A stretch of DNA of 64,000 bases from Dysidea avara (lineage: Eukaryota > Porifera > Demospongiae > Dictyoceratida > Dysideidae). A program made the translations under genes and the position numbers. The stretch lies in assembly GCF_963678975.1 (NCBI RefSeq), contig NC_089274.1, positions 46,592,075 through 46,656,074 on the forward strand, in the 5' to 3' direction. The notes beneath the pieces were generated by a model. The model made no database searches. It was given only the letters and a program-made list of their open reading frames with translations, and was not told the DNA's origin. Of the stretch, positions 50,350 to 61,800 are shown one piece after another; within the stretch, counting starts at the first letter, position 1; each line of letters opens with the position of its first letter.

Positions 50350-50849
50350 TATTACTTAGAAAAGGAAATGCTTTAACCTTTGGGAAATAACACAGACCTC
50401 AGGGGAGGTTATTGAAATGGCTGGAGTCCCTATGGTAATGCCAATATAACTCATTTTGAGTTAATAACTCCTCATGACAAACCTTGCTGTGGCTGATTTA
50501 CATAGCTATCATATACAAAGAAGTTATGATTACTACACGATTATACATACATTATTGGTCAAGTAGAACAGGATTTACAGAGACATTTAAGGGTGAGGAT
50601 ATTGTTGTTACCTCCTTGCCCAATCAGAAAAAAAATCAATATTTTAGGCACGAGCAGTCCAGTACAAATAACAACATGTATCAGTCATGCAGCATTCAAT
50701 CAGGAAGACTTTAAAATGGAAATTATGCTATTAGAATTTTCAGAGTAAATTTCTCCATGTCCTACTGAGCAATACTGATTATGAATTACGATAGTTAGAC
50801 AGCTAGTGACCTTCAGCTCATAATATCTGTGTAAGTATAGAAATTCTTT

Positions 50850-51062
50850 TAAAATGAAGTAGGAATCCAGCAACTAAAGGTTGTGAAACAAGAGATATGA
50901 ATGATGGTAGCTATTACAACATAGGTTTGTGGAAAATCCCTACATAAATGGCTACATTGGTATATTTGTTCAATGCCAAAGCCATGTAGGGATTTTCTCA
51001 CCAAGCTATGTTGAAATAGCTACTACCATTATCTTGTTGATAATTTTTATCACTGGTTTTTT
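50850..51062. mobile_element. Diverged foldback MITE
   Basis: Related to 1609-1816: TTTTAAAATGAAGTAGGAAT at the left, AGGGATTTTCTCACC and TAGCTACTACCATTATC in the right arm. The right tip is eroded. Confidence 0.65.
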
Positions 51063-51349
51063 GCACTAGTCTGTTTATTTTAGTGCTATAGTATAGCTAT
51101 AATAATACACATGTGGCTGTGACTACTTTTTATATGCCTGTCCTGAGTGAGCTATGCATTATGTTGTTCTCTATAGCAATACTGCAGCTGATTGCAACTA
51201 GACAATTAAGCCATCCCTGATCATTAAGGTGTTGGCATGTGTTCTGATCATTTATGGGCAATATCATGCCATGTGATTGTTATATAAGTGCAGCCTTACA
51301 GTAGTATAAATGCTTCAAATAGTTTTGTGACATCTAAATACATTCCTCT

Positions 51350-51575
51350 AAGAAAAGTATCGACATGGAAAATTAATGCATTGGCATGGTTTCTTTACAT
51401 GCAGAAAAAAATGAGGATTCAATTGAAGACAAAAAAGAAGGCAGACACTTTTTGGAACCAGAAAAGGTACATGCCACACATGAGTTTGTTATTGTGGCAT
51501 GAAATGGTGGCTATGCACTGCTTCATTAATTTTGTCTCTAGCCTTGCAACTGTGATCAGGCAGGCTGGAAGGTAG
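51350..51575 (+). repeat. Dispersed repeat C, short-tract copy
   Basis: Collinear with 3830-4020 (ATGAGTTTGTTATTGTGGCA, CTAGCCTTGCAACTGTGATC) but ends in GGCAGGCTGGAAGGTAGACAG: only two or three degenerate GGCA units. Confidence 0.75.
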
Positions 51576-51615
51576 ACAGACCAAAAATCAGAATATTGGT
51601 AAATCTTTTTAATAT

Positions 51616-52525
51616 TTAAGGTTAAGGGATAGCAAACCCACATGTACACTATAAATCATTTTTCATGATTTAGGGTTTTGATTTTTCTTACTCCAACGTT
51701 ACCAAATATTTAGGCATTCTTAACTTCTCATTAATTGACAAAAGTTGTCATGGAAACATGAGTTGTCCTCATGCCAATTAGTGAAAACTATAAGCAAAAA
51801 TCAGATCAATGAAGAACCATGGGAACTTACAAACAATTCTAAGGTTTGAAGAACATCACTTGTGAGGGACTGACAAGAGGATTTGTGAATAATGTGTATA
51901 GTTGCTGAAATATGGCAACAATATGGCCTAAAACAAGACACTGTGGTCACAAAATTAATTTTTAAATTTATATCACAAGCACTTGAAACATTATTTCTTA
52001 CAAATGGCTCTGCCAGGACCTAGACAAGAAGCCAAACTAGTTGTTTGTTTATACAAAATGTTAACAACTTGTTTCACAGCCCTGATTTTTGGTTCAAGAA
52101 AATATCGCCATTAATGAGAAAAACTATAGCATGCGTCTATTGTTAAGTGTGTTGTTTTTATGTTATCTTGTATTGTTACGTGTGTTTTCTTGTACTTTGT
52201 AACTGTCCAGTCAGCAGCTATTATTTTCCCAACAATTTGTAAAAGTATCATTTAAATAGACAAAAGTAAAAGTGATAGTATAAGGATTCTCTCTCAAAAT
52301 GAATGGCACCCATCATAATGCTGCCGCACTATAAATATCATATGCAAAGAAAATCACCTTCTTAGTGCATCTAACATCAAATCCAGCATTAAAAACTAGA
52401 AGACTTGTACAGAAGCCTGAATATTAAGGTTACAGGATAGTGAGCAACTGTGGAACAAAATTATTATTACATAATTAAGGCGGACTTAGTGTTATTGTAT
52501 TGTGTATCAGCTAGTAACAGGCTTA
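51616..52525. mobile_element. TTAAGGTTA element, rearranged right end
   Basis: The body matches 55883-56602 (CATTTTTCATGATTTAGGG, TGGCTC(T/C)G(C/T)CAGGACCTAGA). At 52424-52525 the right end (TTAAGGTTACAGGATAGTGA to CAGGCTTAAA) is present as the reverse complement of 56503-56606, so the right terminus has been inverted. Confidence 0.75.
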
Positions 52526-52944
52526 AAGCAATGCAGAATTATTAAATTTTATAAACTTTGATCTTAGCATTTTAAATTAATGCTCTCTCAGGAAATATTG
52601 TTTACTCACAAATGATTGTACAGATCAATAATTATTTGTAACTGTTTTATAGTTATTATAGTTACATTACTTTGTGTTTTCTCATACAAAATCTCTAGAC
52701 AAAGTCACTGACTGCTTAACAATATACATGGGACATGTTGTTTTTTTTTCAATTTATGTTAGCCTATGTCTGTCCATCATGCTACTTATTCACCAGTCTC
52801 TCCACAATTAATGCTCATAATGAAGAGCTCATAATCTGGATATTCATCGTGAGCTTCTCCGTGCTTCCATTTGTCCACTAGAGTGCAATGATGGCCACAA
52901 TGAAAAGAAAACTTGCGTTATATTCCTTTGAAAACCACAGGATA

Positions 52945-53013
52945 AACTGTTCTAGTAGTAGAGCACCTGACTTGTGTGTAGGAAGGTGTGGATTCAAATC
53001 CAGCTGGCAGTAT
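52945..53013 (+). repeat. tRNA-like sequence (SINE head or tRNA pseudogene)
   Basis: Contains TAGTAGTAGAGCACCTGAC (A-box/D-arm-like), an anticodon-like TTGTGTG loop and GGATTCAAATCC (B box/T arm with TGGA/TCCA stem). The acceptor stem does not pair well, so no functional tRNA is called. Followed by a T-rich stretch. Confidence 0.5.
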
Positions 53014-53070
53014 AATTTTTTTCTAACCATACCTTTTTTGTACACATTCTTTTAAAATGATCATGCACTC

Positions 53071-53104
53071 ATCTGCTATGCCTCCCTCAGGAGGCATAGC
53101 AGAT
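53071..53104. repeat. Perfect 15-bp hairpin
   Basis: Arms ATCTGCTATGCCTCC and GGAGGCATAGCAGAT around a CTCA loop. No function assigned. It lies about 60 bp after the tRNA-like segment. Confidence 0.8.
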
Positions 53105-53210
53105 CAGCGAGCTTTCTTTATAAATACAATGTGAAAATTATTGTTGGTTTACATTTTGTACAAGATATGATGTTATACTCAACCCACAATCAACTATCTA
53201 TCTACTAGTA

Positions 53211-54240
53211 CAAGTATAAGGAAAAATTAGGAATTTTAAGTTTGAATAGGGATCATAGAAAAAAGAGGGAAACAAGGGAGGTCACCTACACCTGCAGATA
53301 TACTAGTGAACATTTAATCCCTTTCTGTGATCCCTAATTGAATTTAAAATTCCTACTTTTTCCATATACTTGTTTGTTAACTATTTTTTGTAACATTATT
53401 ATGACTGGTGAACCTGCGCATACCACATCAAAAGAAAAGATGGTGCCAAAGTTAATGTTTTTGTCTGAATGCATGCCATAGCTATCAATAATTGACTCAA
53501 AAGTGAAGTGGCCATTACGCTTCACTTTCAGCTATGTTCAGCCCATTACACAATGCTACAAATGAACAAATGAAGGACAGCAGGAGAAGCACCTCTGCAA
53601 TCACCACAAAAAATATGGACGATTCGTGTGTCCCATGCAACTATCAATTACTGACTTGCAGCATTACAAATGAAGACGCCTCTGCAATCAATCCAGTCAT
53701 CACGGAACATAAAGATGATTCCCATTCACAAACAGGAAGCCATACATCATGCTACTGTGAATTGACACCTTAGACTGTCAGCAAAAAGAAATGGGCCACA
53801 AAGGAGGACAAAGGTAAGTCCATGATGCGTGCATTTTACGTACTGTGGTATGCCAAAAGACACATCTAGGGATGAAGCGATGTTGAACAGTAAAAAAATC
53901 AAGCCCATAGCCTTAGCCGTTATCAAGTTATGCTTGTCTGAAGGTATCAGGAAGGAAGTTAGTCAGTTAGTAGAAAATTCCATTGAGTATTTAAAAAAAA
54001 AGTTTTGTAGCTACCTATTTGAAGCATTTAGGATCATACCGAAGGTACTTTGGGCTGACCAATACTGCCAAGGTGCCAGGATGGAGTATAAAGCTGGTTT
54101 TCGGGTGATATTTTTTTGGCCAGAAAACCCCGAATCTCCTAATAATACAGTATTACCATACTGTATTATACTACTGCACTGTATGATAAAAAATACATCC
54201 CACCATTTTCTAAGTCAGTTATAGACAAGGTTATAATCAA
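53211..54240 (+). repeat. Repeat family D with 5' foldback
   Basis: Foldback 53211-53372 (CAAGTATAAGGAAAAA and complement), then TGTTTGTTAACTATTTTTTG, ATTATTATGACTGGTGAACC and the body up to the AGTAGAAAATTCCATTGAG segment. The frame around MFSPLHNATNEQ is only partly like the other copies and has been extended and disrupted by insertions. Reads through the empty site corresponding to 55883-56602. Confidence 0.7.
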
Positions 54241-54845
54241 GCTGAGTTCAATTCCTGTCTAGGTCATAACCTTTTCTTTTTTTACTGAACTTTTCCATGT
54301 ACCTTTTGGTTTTCTGTGCATCCATATAATTGTTTATCCACTAGCTAACAGTTTTTCAGCAATGGTACATAGACTGTCTTACATCATTAATGTGACCATA
54401 AAGGAAACCGGCCTCATTACTAAGGTTGCTCAACAAATCAGTGTTTAGTTGCTGCAGCATTTGATTTTACGTTTGAGTACTATAACCAGCGAGTATATTT
54501 ATATACATTCAGATTTTGAAAACATAACAGCTACATACTTAAATCAATTGTATATGTATAGATCAGGACTTTATATACTGTGATGTACACTGGCTATATG
54601 GTTATAATATAATAGAGTTATACATCAGTGAAAGGTACGCATATATTGACATAACTCTCTATATAGTGCCAATAATTGCAGCTGGTGTATAGCTAAATAA
54701 GCTGTTAAGACATTGTAAGTTTTGGTAAGTAAGTTGGACACTGAGTATGAATGTATTGCATGAAAGATCAAAAAGTGAGATATCACTGTACACACCCACA
54801 GTCACTTACATTTATATAAAAGGTACAATAATTAGTAATGCTTAC
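54241..54845. other. No gene recognised (intron 3' to TM exon)
   Basis: AT-rich intronic spacer with no recognised repeat. Confidence 0.5.
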
Positions 54846-55013
54846 CATTAGATGTTGGGTTAGTTTTAATAGGATATGATTTATTCTGATGTGATCGCCT
54901 CACATAAAGCAATACAAGTAGCACCACTGTAGCTATACTTACAAAACCCACAATTCCTCCTACTGCTCCACCAATAGCAGCACCATATGACCCTTCACTA
55001 CTACCATTAACTC
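54846..55013 (-). CDS. Transmembrane exon of a single-pass receptor
   Basis: A 56-codon phase 1-1 internal exon; acceptor TTGTTTTAG before 55013, donor AATG|GTAAGC at 54846. A short Gly/Ser linker (GVNGSSEGSYG) leads into a hydrophobic span AIGGAVGGIVGFVSIATVVL plus VLLYV, then the basic stop-transfer RRSHQNK and a Pro/Asn-rich juxtamembrane stretch. GxxxG spacing in the N-terminal half of the helix (GGAVGGIVG) could favour helix pairing. Orientation is inferred as type I: extracellular linker first, basic residues inside. It joins in phase with the tail exon at 49090-49583 across a 5.3-kb intron. Ectodomain exons are not visible up to 64 kb. Confidence 0.88.
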
Positions 55014-55228
55014 CTAAAACAAATTTACACAACATGTATTTCAAGTACTTAATCAAATGGTAAACACAAGTTACATTACTCTAAAACTTGCAATCTCATT
55101 AACATAGAATGTTAACAATGTGTGAGCAATATGTACGTACCATATCAGTATTTGTACAACTGCATTATTTGCAATATTCAAGATTGGTGGAGCATACCAA
55201 AGTTTCTTGTTGTTGTCGTTGTTGTTGT

Positions 55229-55349
<121 letters not shown>

Positions 55350-55419
55350 CGGATAGTTTGGAAATGAAGGTTACACAATGAAGTTAGAAGTTAGACTATT
55401 CTATTATATAGTGGTCGCA

Positions 55420-56790
55420 TACCACATCAAAAGAAAGAAATGATTCCAGTTATATCAGTTATCATTTGAAAAGTGAAGTATCCATTACGCTTCGTTGTCG
55501 GCTATGTTCAACCCTTTACACAGCAGTACAAATCAACAACTGTTTGAAAGCACCTCTGCAATCAAAGTAGCCACTATGAAAAATATAGACAATTTCCATT
55601 ACAAAGGGAAGCCATCACATCCTACCACCAAATTGATACTTTTCGCTGTCAGCAAAGATGAATGGGACACAAAGGAGGACACTGGTAAGTCCATGAAGAA
55701 TGCATTGTACATACTGAGGTATGCCAAAAGGCACATGTCTGGCTGAAGTGATGTCGAACAGTGAAAAACTCAAGCCCGTAGCCTTAGCTGTTATCAAGCT
55801 ACGTTTGTCTGAAGGCACCAGTCAGTCAGTTACTCAGTCAGCCAGTCAGTCAGTCAGTCAGTTAGTAGAAAATTCTGTTTAAGGTTACGGGATACCATAA
55901 ACCCAGATGTACGCTATAAACCATTTTTCATGATTTAGGGTTTTGATTTTTCTTAATCCATTATTATCAAATATTTATGCATTCTTAACTTCTCACATGG
56001 AATTCAACTTGTCATGGAAACATGAATTGTCCCCATGCCAATTAGTGTAAACTATGAACCAAAAATCAGATCAATGAAGAACCATGAGAACTTACTAACA
56101 ATTCTAAGGTTTGAAGAACATCACTTGTGAGGGATTAACAAGAGGATTTGTGAATAATGTGCTGAAATATGGCAATAACGTGGCCTAAAACAAGACACTG
56201 TGGTCACAAAATTAATTTTTAAATTCATATCACAAGCACTAGAAACATTATTTCTTGGAAATGGCTCCGTCAGGACCTAGACAAGAAGCCAAACTAGTAG
56301 TTTGTTTAAACAAAATGTTAACAACTTATTTGACAGTTCTGATTTTTAGTTCAGGAAAATATCACCATTATTGAGCAAAACTCCACATGTGCTTACAGGT
56401 GCGCCAGTTGCTAAGTGTGTTGTTTCTATGTTATCTTGTACTGTTACGTGTGTTTTCTTGTACCTTGTATCTGTCCAGTCAGCATGCTATTTTTCTCCCA
56501 ACAATTTAAGCCTGCTACCCAGCTGATACACAACACAACACCAAGCCTGCCTTAATTATGTCATAAAAATTTTGTTTGACAGTTGCTCACTATCCCATAA
56601 CCTTAACAAAAAAATTCTGTAGCAACTTGTTGAAAGCATTTCAGGCCAATCTGAAAACTAGTTTGGGCTTAGTTTTACCTAACCAATACTGCCTCATCCT
56701 TGTCAGGTAAAATTGAGGCTGGTTTTTGGGTGATGTTTATTTTTCGTGGGCCACACCCAAACCTTTGTGGTTCCTACTATACAGTGCTAT
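55420..56790 (+). repeat. Repeat family D, interrupted by TTAA element
   Basis: Body from CATACCACATCAAAAGAAAG to about 55878, then the 720-bp insertion, then resumption with AATTCTGTAGCAACTTGTTG at 56613, collinear with 38205. Contains the MFNPLHSSTNQ frame (ATG at 55504, stop near 55746). Includes (GTCA)n-like CAGTCAGTCAGTCAGTCAG at about 55840. Confidence 0.8.
55883..56602. mobile_element. 720-bp TTAA-flanked DNA element
   Basis: Ends GGTTACGGGATA and TATCCCATAACC are inverted repeats, flanked by TTAA at 55879-55882 and 56603-56606. The other repeat-D copies (38186-38215, 53975-54005) read straight across with no insertion. A piggyBac- or Kolobok-type target; no transposase. The rearranged relative is 51616-52525. 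Confidence 0.88.
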
Positions 56791-57109
56791 CATACTGATC
56801 TTCCAGAGTGATTTCTTTACAAATATTCATCACTACCTTGACTAAATAACCTAGCAAGTGTTAAAAAAATATTATGTAAATATGTAGCCACAGGAATTAA
56901 AAGTTCCACAAAGCAGTCACATGATGCACATGCATAGTTAAAGCATTCATGGCATCAACAAGCAATAAACCCAAGTTTTCATCACACACTGGACACCAAA
57001 CAATTCACAAACAGCATGAATTGCCCCTCCATGCCAGCCCTTACTCCAACCATTAATATGCGCCACACATCCTCCACCACTACTACTTTTCATTACAAGT
57101 ATGCCAGAT

Positions 57110-57632
57110 ACTTGCATGATCCCTTCTCAAAAGCACACAAATTTTTGCATTGTATCCACTGGCTACTTTTGGCACCTCACATTCCAAATTTCAGCAAAAT
57201 GTCTCTGTGCATTTGTAAAATACAAGCCCTCAAAGTTAGGATTAATTTTGTTGTTTTTTTTCCAGGGCCTATAGTTCTCATTTTTTGCACACACTTTACA
57301 AAAAAAGTAGCTATAAAATGCAAATGTGCAATCAAATTGCTGTGATGTTCGACGTATATTTAGTATGTATTGAGGTGAATAGTCTGGTGCATGCAAATCT
57401 GATAAATATGCACTAAGTTATGGATAAATATTTGCGTAGAAAGACCAAATTGTGCCATGTTTGCAGGGTAAACCCCCTAAGAGAATGGCTTGATATTGGT
57501 CTGTGCATAGGTTAATCATTGTAGCTCAAACTGTTTGCAGTTTAAAAGAAATTGCAATGAGAGTTACAGAATTACAAAGAAAAACCAACATAATGTAAAA
57601 TCATGAGATCAAAATGCTTTAATAGAACAGAC
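57110..57632 (-). mobile_element. Old, diverged 3' domain of composite element
   Basis: Order and spacing match 12060-12811: GATCCCTTCTCAAAAGCAC, CATTCCAAATTTCAGC, TTGCACACACTTTAC, CAGGGTAAACCCC, and a closing GATCAAAATGCTTTAATAG motif. The terminal hairpin and the satellite are missing. Confidence 0.65.
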
Positions 57633-57649
57633 ATCGAGTAGTAAAAAGT

Positions 57650-57735
57650 GCACAAAAATTTACATTAAGCTTAAATCAGGGACCTCCATATCTAACTCAT
57701 AAACCCTTAACCACTGAATCAATGTTGTCAGCTGC
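57650..57735 (-). repeat. tRNA-like SINE head
   Basis: Minus strand reads GATTCAGTGGTTAAGGGTTT then GTTAGATATGGAGGTCCCTG, clearly related to 6541-6612. A-box-like CTCAGTGG/TTCAGTGG and B-box-like regions, but no complete cloverleaf. Confidence 0.35.
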
Positions 57736-57799
57736 TCACCTCACTTAATTTCTAAATTATAAAATGTGATTAGGATGCACGACTTGGATTTTGCCATGA

Positions 57800-57872
57800 A
57801 AACCACTCAGACGGAGAGAATTTTGTTATCTTTGCCATCCTACGAGTTGAAAAACGTTGGGCTAAGGTGAGA
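57800..57872 (+). CDS. Candidate short exon, unproven
   Basis: An ATG near 57800 opens a frame MKTTQTERILLSLPSYELKN that runs to a donor-like CTAAG|GTGAGAAC. Base composition is less AT-rich than the surroundings. No homologue recognised and no partner exon found. It could equally be part of an unrecognised repeat. Confidence 0.2.
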
Positions 57873-58261
57873 ACGAGTGCTATAGCTTATTCACTGATCG
57901 TTTCTGCATGTTTTCGAATATGGACATGCTCCCATCATGAAGCTACCGTTCTGCATGGAGTAACTACTCTACAAGTAAGCTTACCTATCTAGGCCTTTGG
58001 TGAACTACATAATTTTTCTATGAACAATTCAATAACACTGATTAAAACATTAAACTCGCTTAACCGAAATTCTCCATGATATTTCTAACATATGTCCATT
58101 CATCGTAACCGAACGTAATTAGAACATACTAGCTGCTGACCCATAATGGAAAATTTTAGGCATGCTTATATAATACATCCAGTGGTTATTGGTTTGGGTG
58201 ATTGATCACCCTGTACAGGCTATCAGCCTAATAAGTGCTAACTTGGTGTTACATATTAGCT

Positions 58262-58346
58262 GTAACATGGCCTTTGCCTGATATGTATGCCCTCTGCCCT
58301 CGGGCATACATATCAGGCAAAGCCCTCATGCCCACGTTACAACTAT
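58262..58346. repeat. Strong hairpin, 20-bp perfect stem
   Basis: TTTGCCTGATATGTATGCCC and its exact complement surround a TCTGCCCTC loop; outer GTAACATGG / CCCACGTTAC extend the pairing. Possibly a small foldback; no function assigned. Confidence 0.8.
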
Positions 58347-58377
58347 TACATACATACATACATACATATATATATAT

Positions 58378-58850
58378 CTAATCCAAAACAGCCAAGCTGT
58401 AAAAAAAGTGTGCGGCCCTCAGAAAGGCTATGGTGAAAAAAGATGTGAAATCCAAGGTGGCGGCCAAGAAATGGCTGTGATGGTAGGTTAATGGTAAAAA
58501 TTTTAATAATGACAATTCAGGTAAATTTTGTAAAGTGGCACAAAAATTCACCTGAATTGTCGTTATTAAAATTTTTACCATTAACCTACCATCACAGCCA
58601 TTTCTTGGCCGCCACCTTGGATTTCACATCTTTTTTCACCATAGCCTTTCTGAGGGCCGCACACTTTTTTTACAGCTTGGCTGTTATGGATTAGATTTCA
58701 TTTCTTTTTGTATTTGTATACCCCAAAGCCGGCCTATGGCCAGCTTTGGGACTTTTTTAACCTATGTTTTTTTTCTTTACTACAGGAAGAAGAAAAGATG
58801 AAGTAGATGTACTTTAAATATTTTATCAGTAAATGTACAAATTATATATA
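58378..58850. mobile_element. Foldback element (composite module 1)
   Basis: Inner palindrome 58378-58694, nearly perfect, from CTAATCCAAAACAGCC to GGCTGTTATGGATTAG; the right arm continues to the CTTTACTACAGGAAGAAG segment. An identical 50-residue stretch appears in open frames on both strands, which is a palindrome artefact. Confidence 0.88.
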
Positions 58851-58857
58851 TAATACA

Positions 58858-59099
58858 TATGTGACCGGATTTGCGAAAGGGGTCTTCCACACACATCCAA
58901 TTTGCCAACTTTGACAATTGATAACTTCAGATTGGAAAGAGCTATTGCCTTGAAATTTGGGCAGTGGTGAGCACCACTATAGCTGAATACATGGTGAAAT
59001 TTTCAGGTTAATATGTTACTTGAACACTGAGTTATGGTCTCCAACGTTTACAGAATTGGATGTGTGTGGAAGACCCCTTTTCGCAAATCCGGTCAAATA
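58858..59099. mobile_element. MITE with TATGTGACC ends, 242 bp (composite module 2)
   Basis: About 45-bp TIRs: TATGTGACCGGATTTGCGAA, then GGGGTCTTCCACACACATCC, mirrored at the right end. Half of the same element is at 15232-15345. Confidence 0.88.
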
Positions 59100-59101
59100 T
59101 A

Positions 59102-61800
59102 TTGATTACAGAAATCTCCATGGTGGTTTCTTTGTAACTGAACACTCTACAAGGTGACTTCTTCTAATTGCTCTCTCTACAGGGTGAATTGTTTGTAGCT
59201 GAACGATCTACAAGGTAACTTCTTCTAGCTGATCTCTCTACAGGGTGATGTGTTTGTAGCTGAATTCTGTACAGGTGATTTGTTTGCAGCTGAGATCTTT
59301 ACAGAATGGTTTCTTTGTAGCTGAACTCTCTAAAAGGTAACTTCTTCTAACTGATCTTTCTACAGGGCAATTTGTTTCTGGCAGAATTTTCTACAGGGTG
59401 ATTTCTTTGCAGCTGAACTCTCTACATGGTGGTTTCTTTGTAGCTGAACTATCTACAAGGTAACTTCTTATAGCTGATCTCTCTACAGGGTGATTTGTTC
59501 GTAGCTGAATTCTGTACAGGTGATTTGTTTGCAGCTGAGCTCTTTACAAAATGGTTTCTTTGTAGCTGAACTCTCTCCAAGGTAACTTCTTCTAACTGAT
59601 CTTTCTACAGGGTGATTTGTTTGTAGCTGAACTATCTACAAGGTAATTTCTTCTAGCTGATCTCTCTACAGGGTGATTTGTTTGTAGCTGAATTCTGTAC
59701 AGGTGATTTATTTGCAGCTGAGCTCTTTAAAGAATGGTTTCTTTGTAGCTGAACTCTCTACAGGATGATTTGTTTGTAGCTGAGTTCTCTACAGGGTGTT
59801 TGTTTGCAGCTGAATTCTCTACATGGTGGTTTCTTTATAGCTGAACTCTCTACAAGGTGACTTCTTCTAGCTGATCTCTGTACAGGGTGATTTGTTTGTA
59901 GCTGAACTCTCTACAGGTGATTTGTTTGTAGCTGAACTCTCTACAAGGTGATACTTCTAGGTGATCTCTCTACAAGATTCCTTGTTTCTAACTGAACTCT
60001 CAACAGGGTGATCTGTTCATAGCTGAACTTTCTACTGGGTGATTTGTTTGCAGCTAAACTCTCTAAATGGTGGTTTCTTTGTAGCTGAACTCTCTACAAG
60101 GTAATTTCTTCTAGCTGAACTCTCTACAGGGTGACTTGTTTCTAGCTGATCTCTCTACAGGGTGATCTGTTCATAGCTGAACTTTCTACAGGATGATTTA
60201 TTTGCAGCTGAACTCTCTACAAGGTGAATTCTTCTAGCTGAATTCTCTACAGAGTGATTGATTCTTTGCAGCTGAACTCTCTACATGGTGGTTTCTTTGT
60301 AACTGAACTCTCTACAGGGTGATTTGTTTGTAGCTGAACTCTCTACAGGGTGATCTGTTCGTAGCTGAACTCCCTATAAGGTAACTTCTTCTAGCTAATC
60401 TTTCTACAGGGCGATTTGTTTGTAGTTGAGTTCTCTACAGGGTGATTTGTTTGCAGCTGAACTCTCTACATGGTAGTTTCTTTGTAGCTGAACTCTCTAC
60501 AATGTGACTTCTTCTAGCTGAACTCTCTACAAGGTGACTTGTTTCTAGCTAAACTCTCTACAGATGATTTGTTTGCAGCTGAACTCTCTACATGGTGGTT
60601 TCTTTGTAACTGAACTCTCTGCAAGGTGACTTCTTCTAGCTGATCTCTCTACAGGGAGATTTGTTTGTAGCTTAACTCTCTACATGATGGTTTCTTTGTA
60701 GCTGAACTCTCTACAAGGTAATTTCTTCTAGCTGATCTCTCTACAGGACGATTTGTTTGTAGCTGAACTCTCTACATGATGGTTTCTTTGTAGCTGAACT
60801 CTCTACAAGGTGATTTCTTCTATAGCTGATCTTTCTACAGGGTGATTTGTTTGTAGCTGAACTCTATACATGATGGTTTCTTTGTAGCTGAACTCTCTAC
60901 AAGGTGATTTCTTCTATAGCTGATCTTTCTACAGGGTGATTTGTTTGTAGCTGAACTCTCTACATGATGGTTTCTTTGTAGCTGAACTCTCTACAAGGTA
61001 ACTTCTTCTAGCTGATCTCTTTACAGGACAATTTGTTTGTAGCTGAACTCTCACATGATTGTTTCTTTGAAGCTGAACTCTCTACAAGGTGATTTCTTCT
61101 AGCTGATCTTTCTACAGGGTGATTTGTTTGTAGCAGAACTCTCTACAAGGAAACTTCTTCTAGCTGATCTCTCTACAGGGAGATTTGTTTGTAGCTGAAC
61201 TCTCTACACGTGATTTGTTTGCAGCTGAATTCTCTACATGATGGTTTCTTTGTAGCTGAACTCTCTACAAGGTAACTTATTCTAGCTGATCTCTTTACAG
61301 GGTGAATTGTTTGTAGCTGAACGATCTACAAGGTAACTTCTTCTAACTGATCTCTCTACAGGATGATTTGTTTGTAGCTGAACTATCTACAAGGTAACTT
61401 CTTCTAGCTGATCTCTCTACAGGGTGATTTGTTTGTACCTGAATTCTGTATAGGTGATTTGTTTGCAGCTGAGCTCTTTACAGAATGGTTTCTTTGTAGC
61501 TGAACTCTCTACAAGGTAACTTCTTCTAGCTGATGTATCTACAGGGTCACTAGTTTGTAGCTGAATTCTCTACATGGTGGTATCTTTGTAACTGAACTAT
61601 CTACAAGGTGACATCTTCTAGCTGATCTTTCAACAGGGTGATTTGTTTGTAACTAAACTCTCTACAAGAAAACTTCTTCTAACTGATGTCTGAACAGGGT
61701 GAATTGTTTGTAGCTGAACTCTCTACAGGGTGATTTGTTTGTAGCTGATCTCTATACTGGTTACTTATTTCTAGCTGATCTCTTGAATTCTCTTCAGGGT
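59102..61800 (+). repeat. ~31-bp satellite array, plus orientation (module 3)
   Basis: About 87 monomers of 30-31 bp. Variants AGCTGAACTCTCTACATGG, AGCTGAACTCTCTACAAGG and AGCTGATCTCTCTACAGGG follow each other in a loose three-monomer order. The most homogeneous array in the window, hence probably the youngest. Confidence 0.97.
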
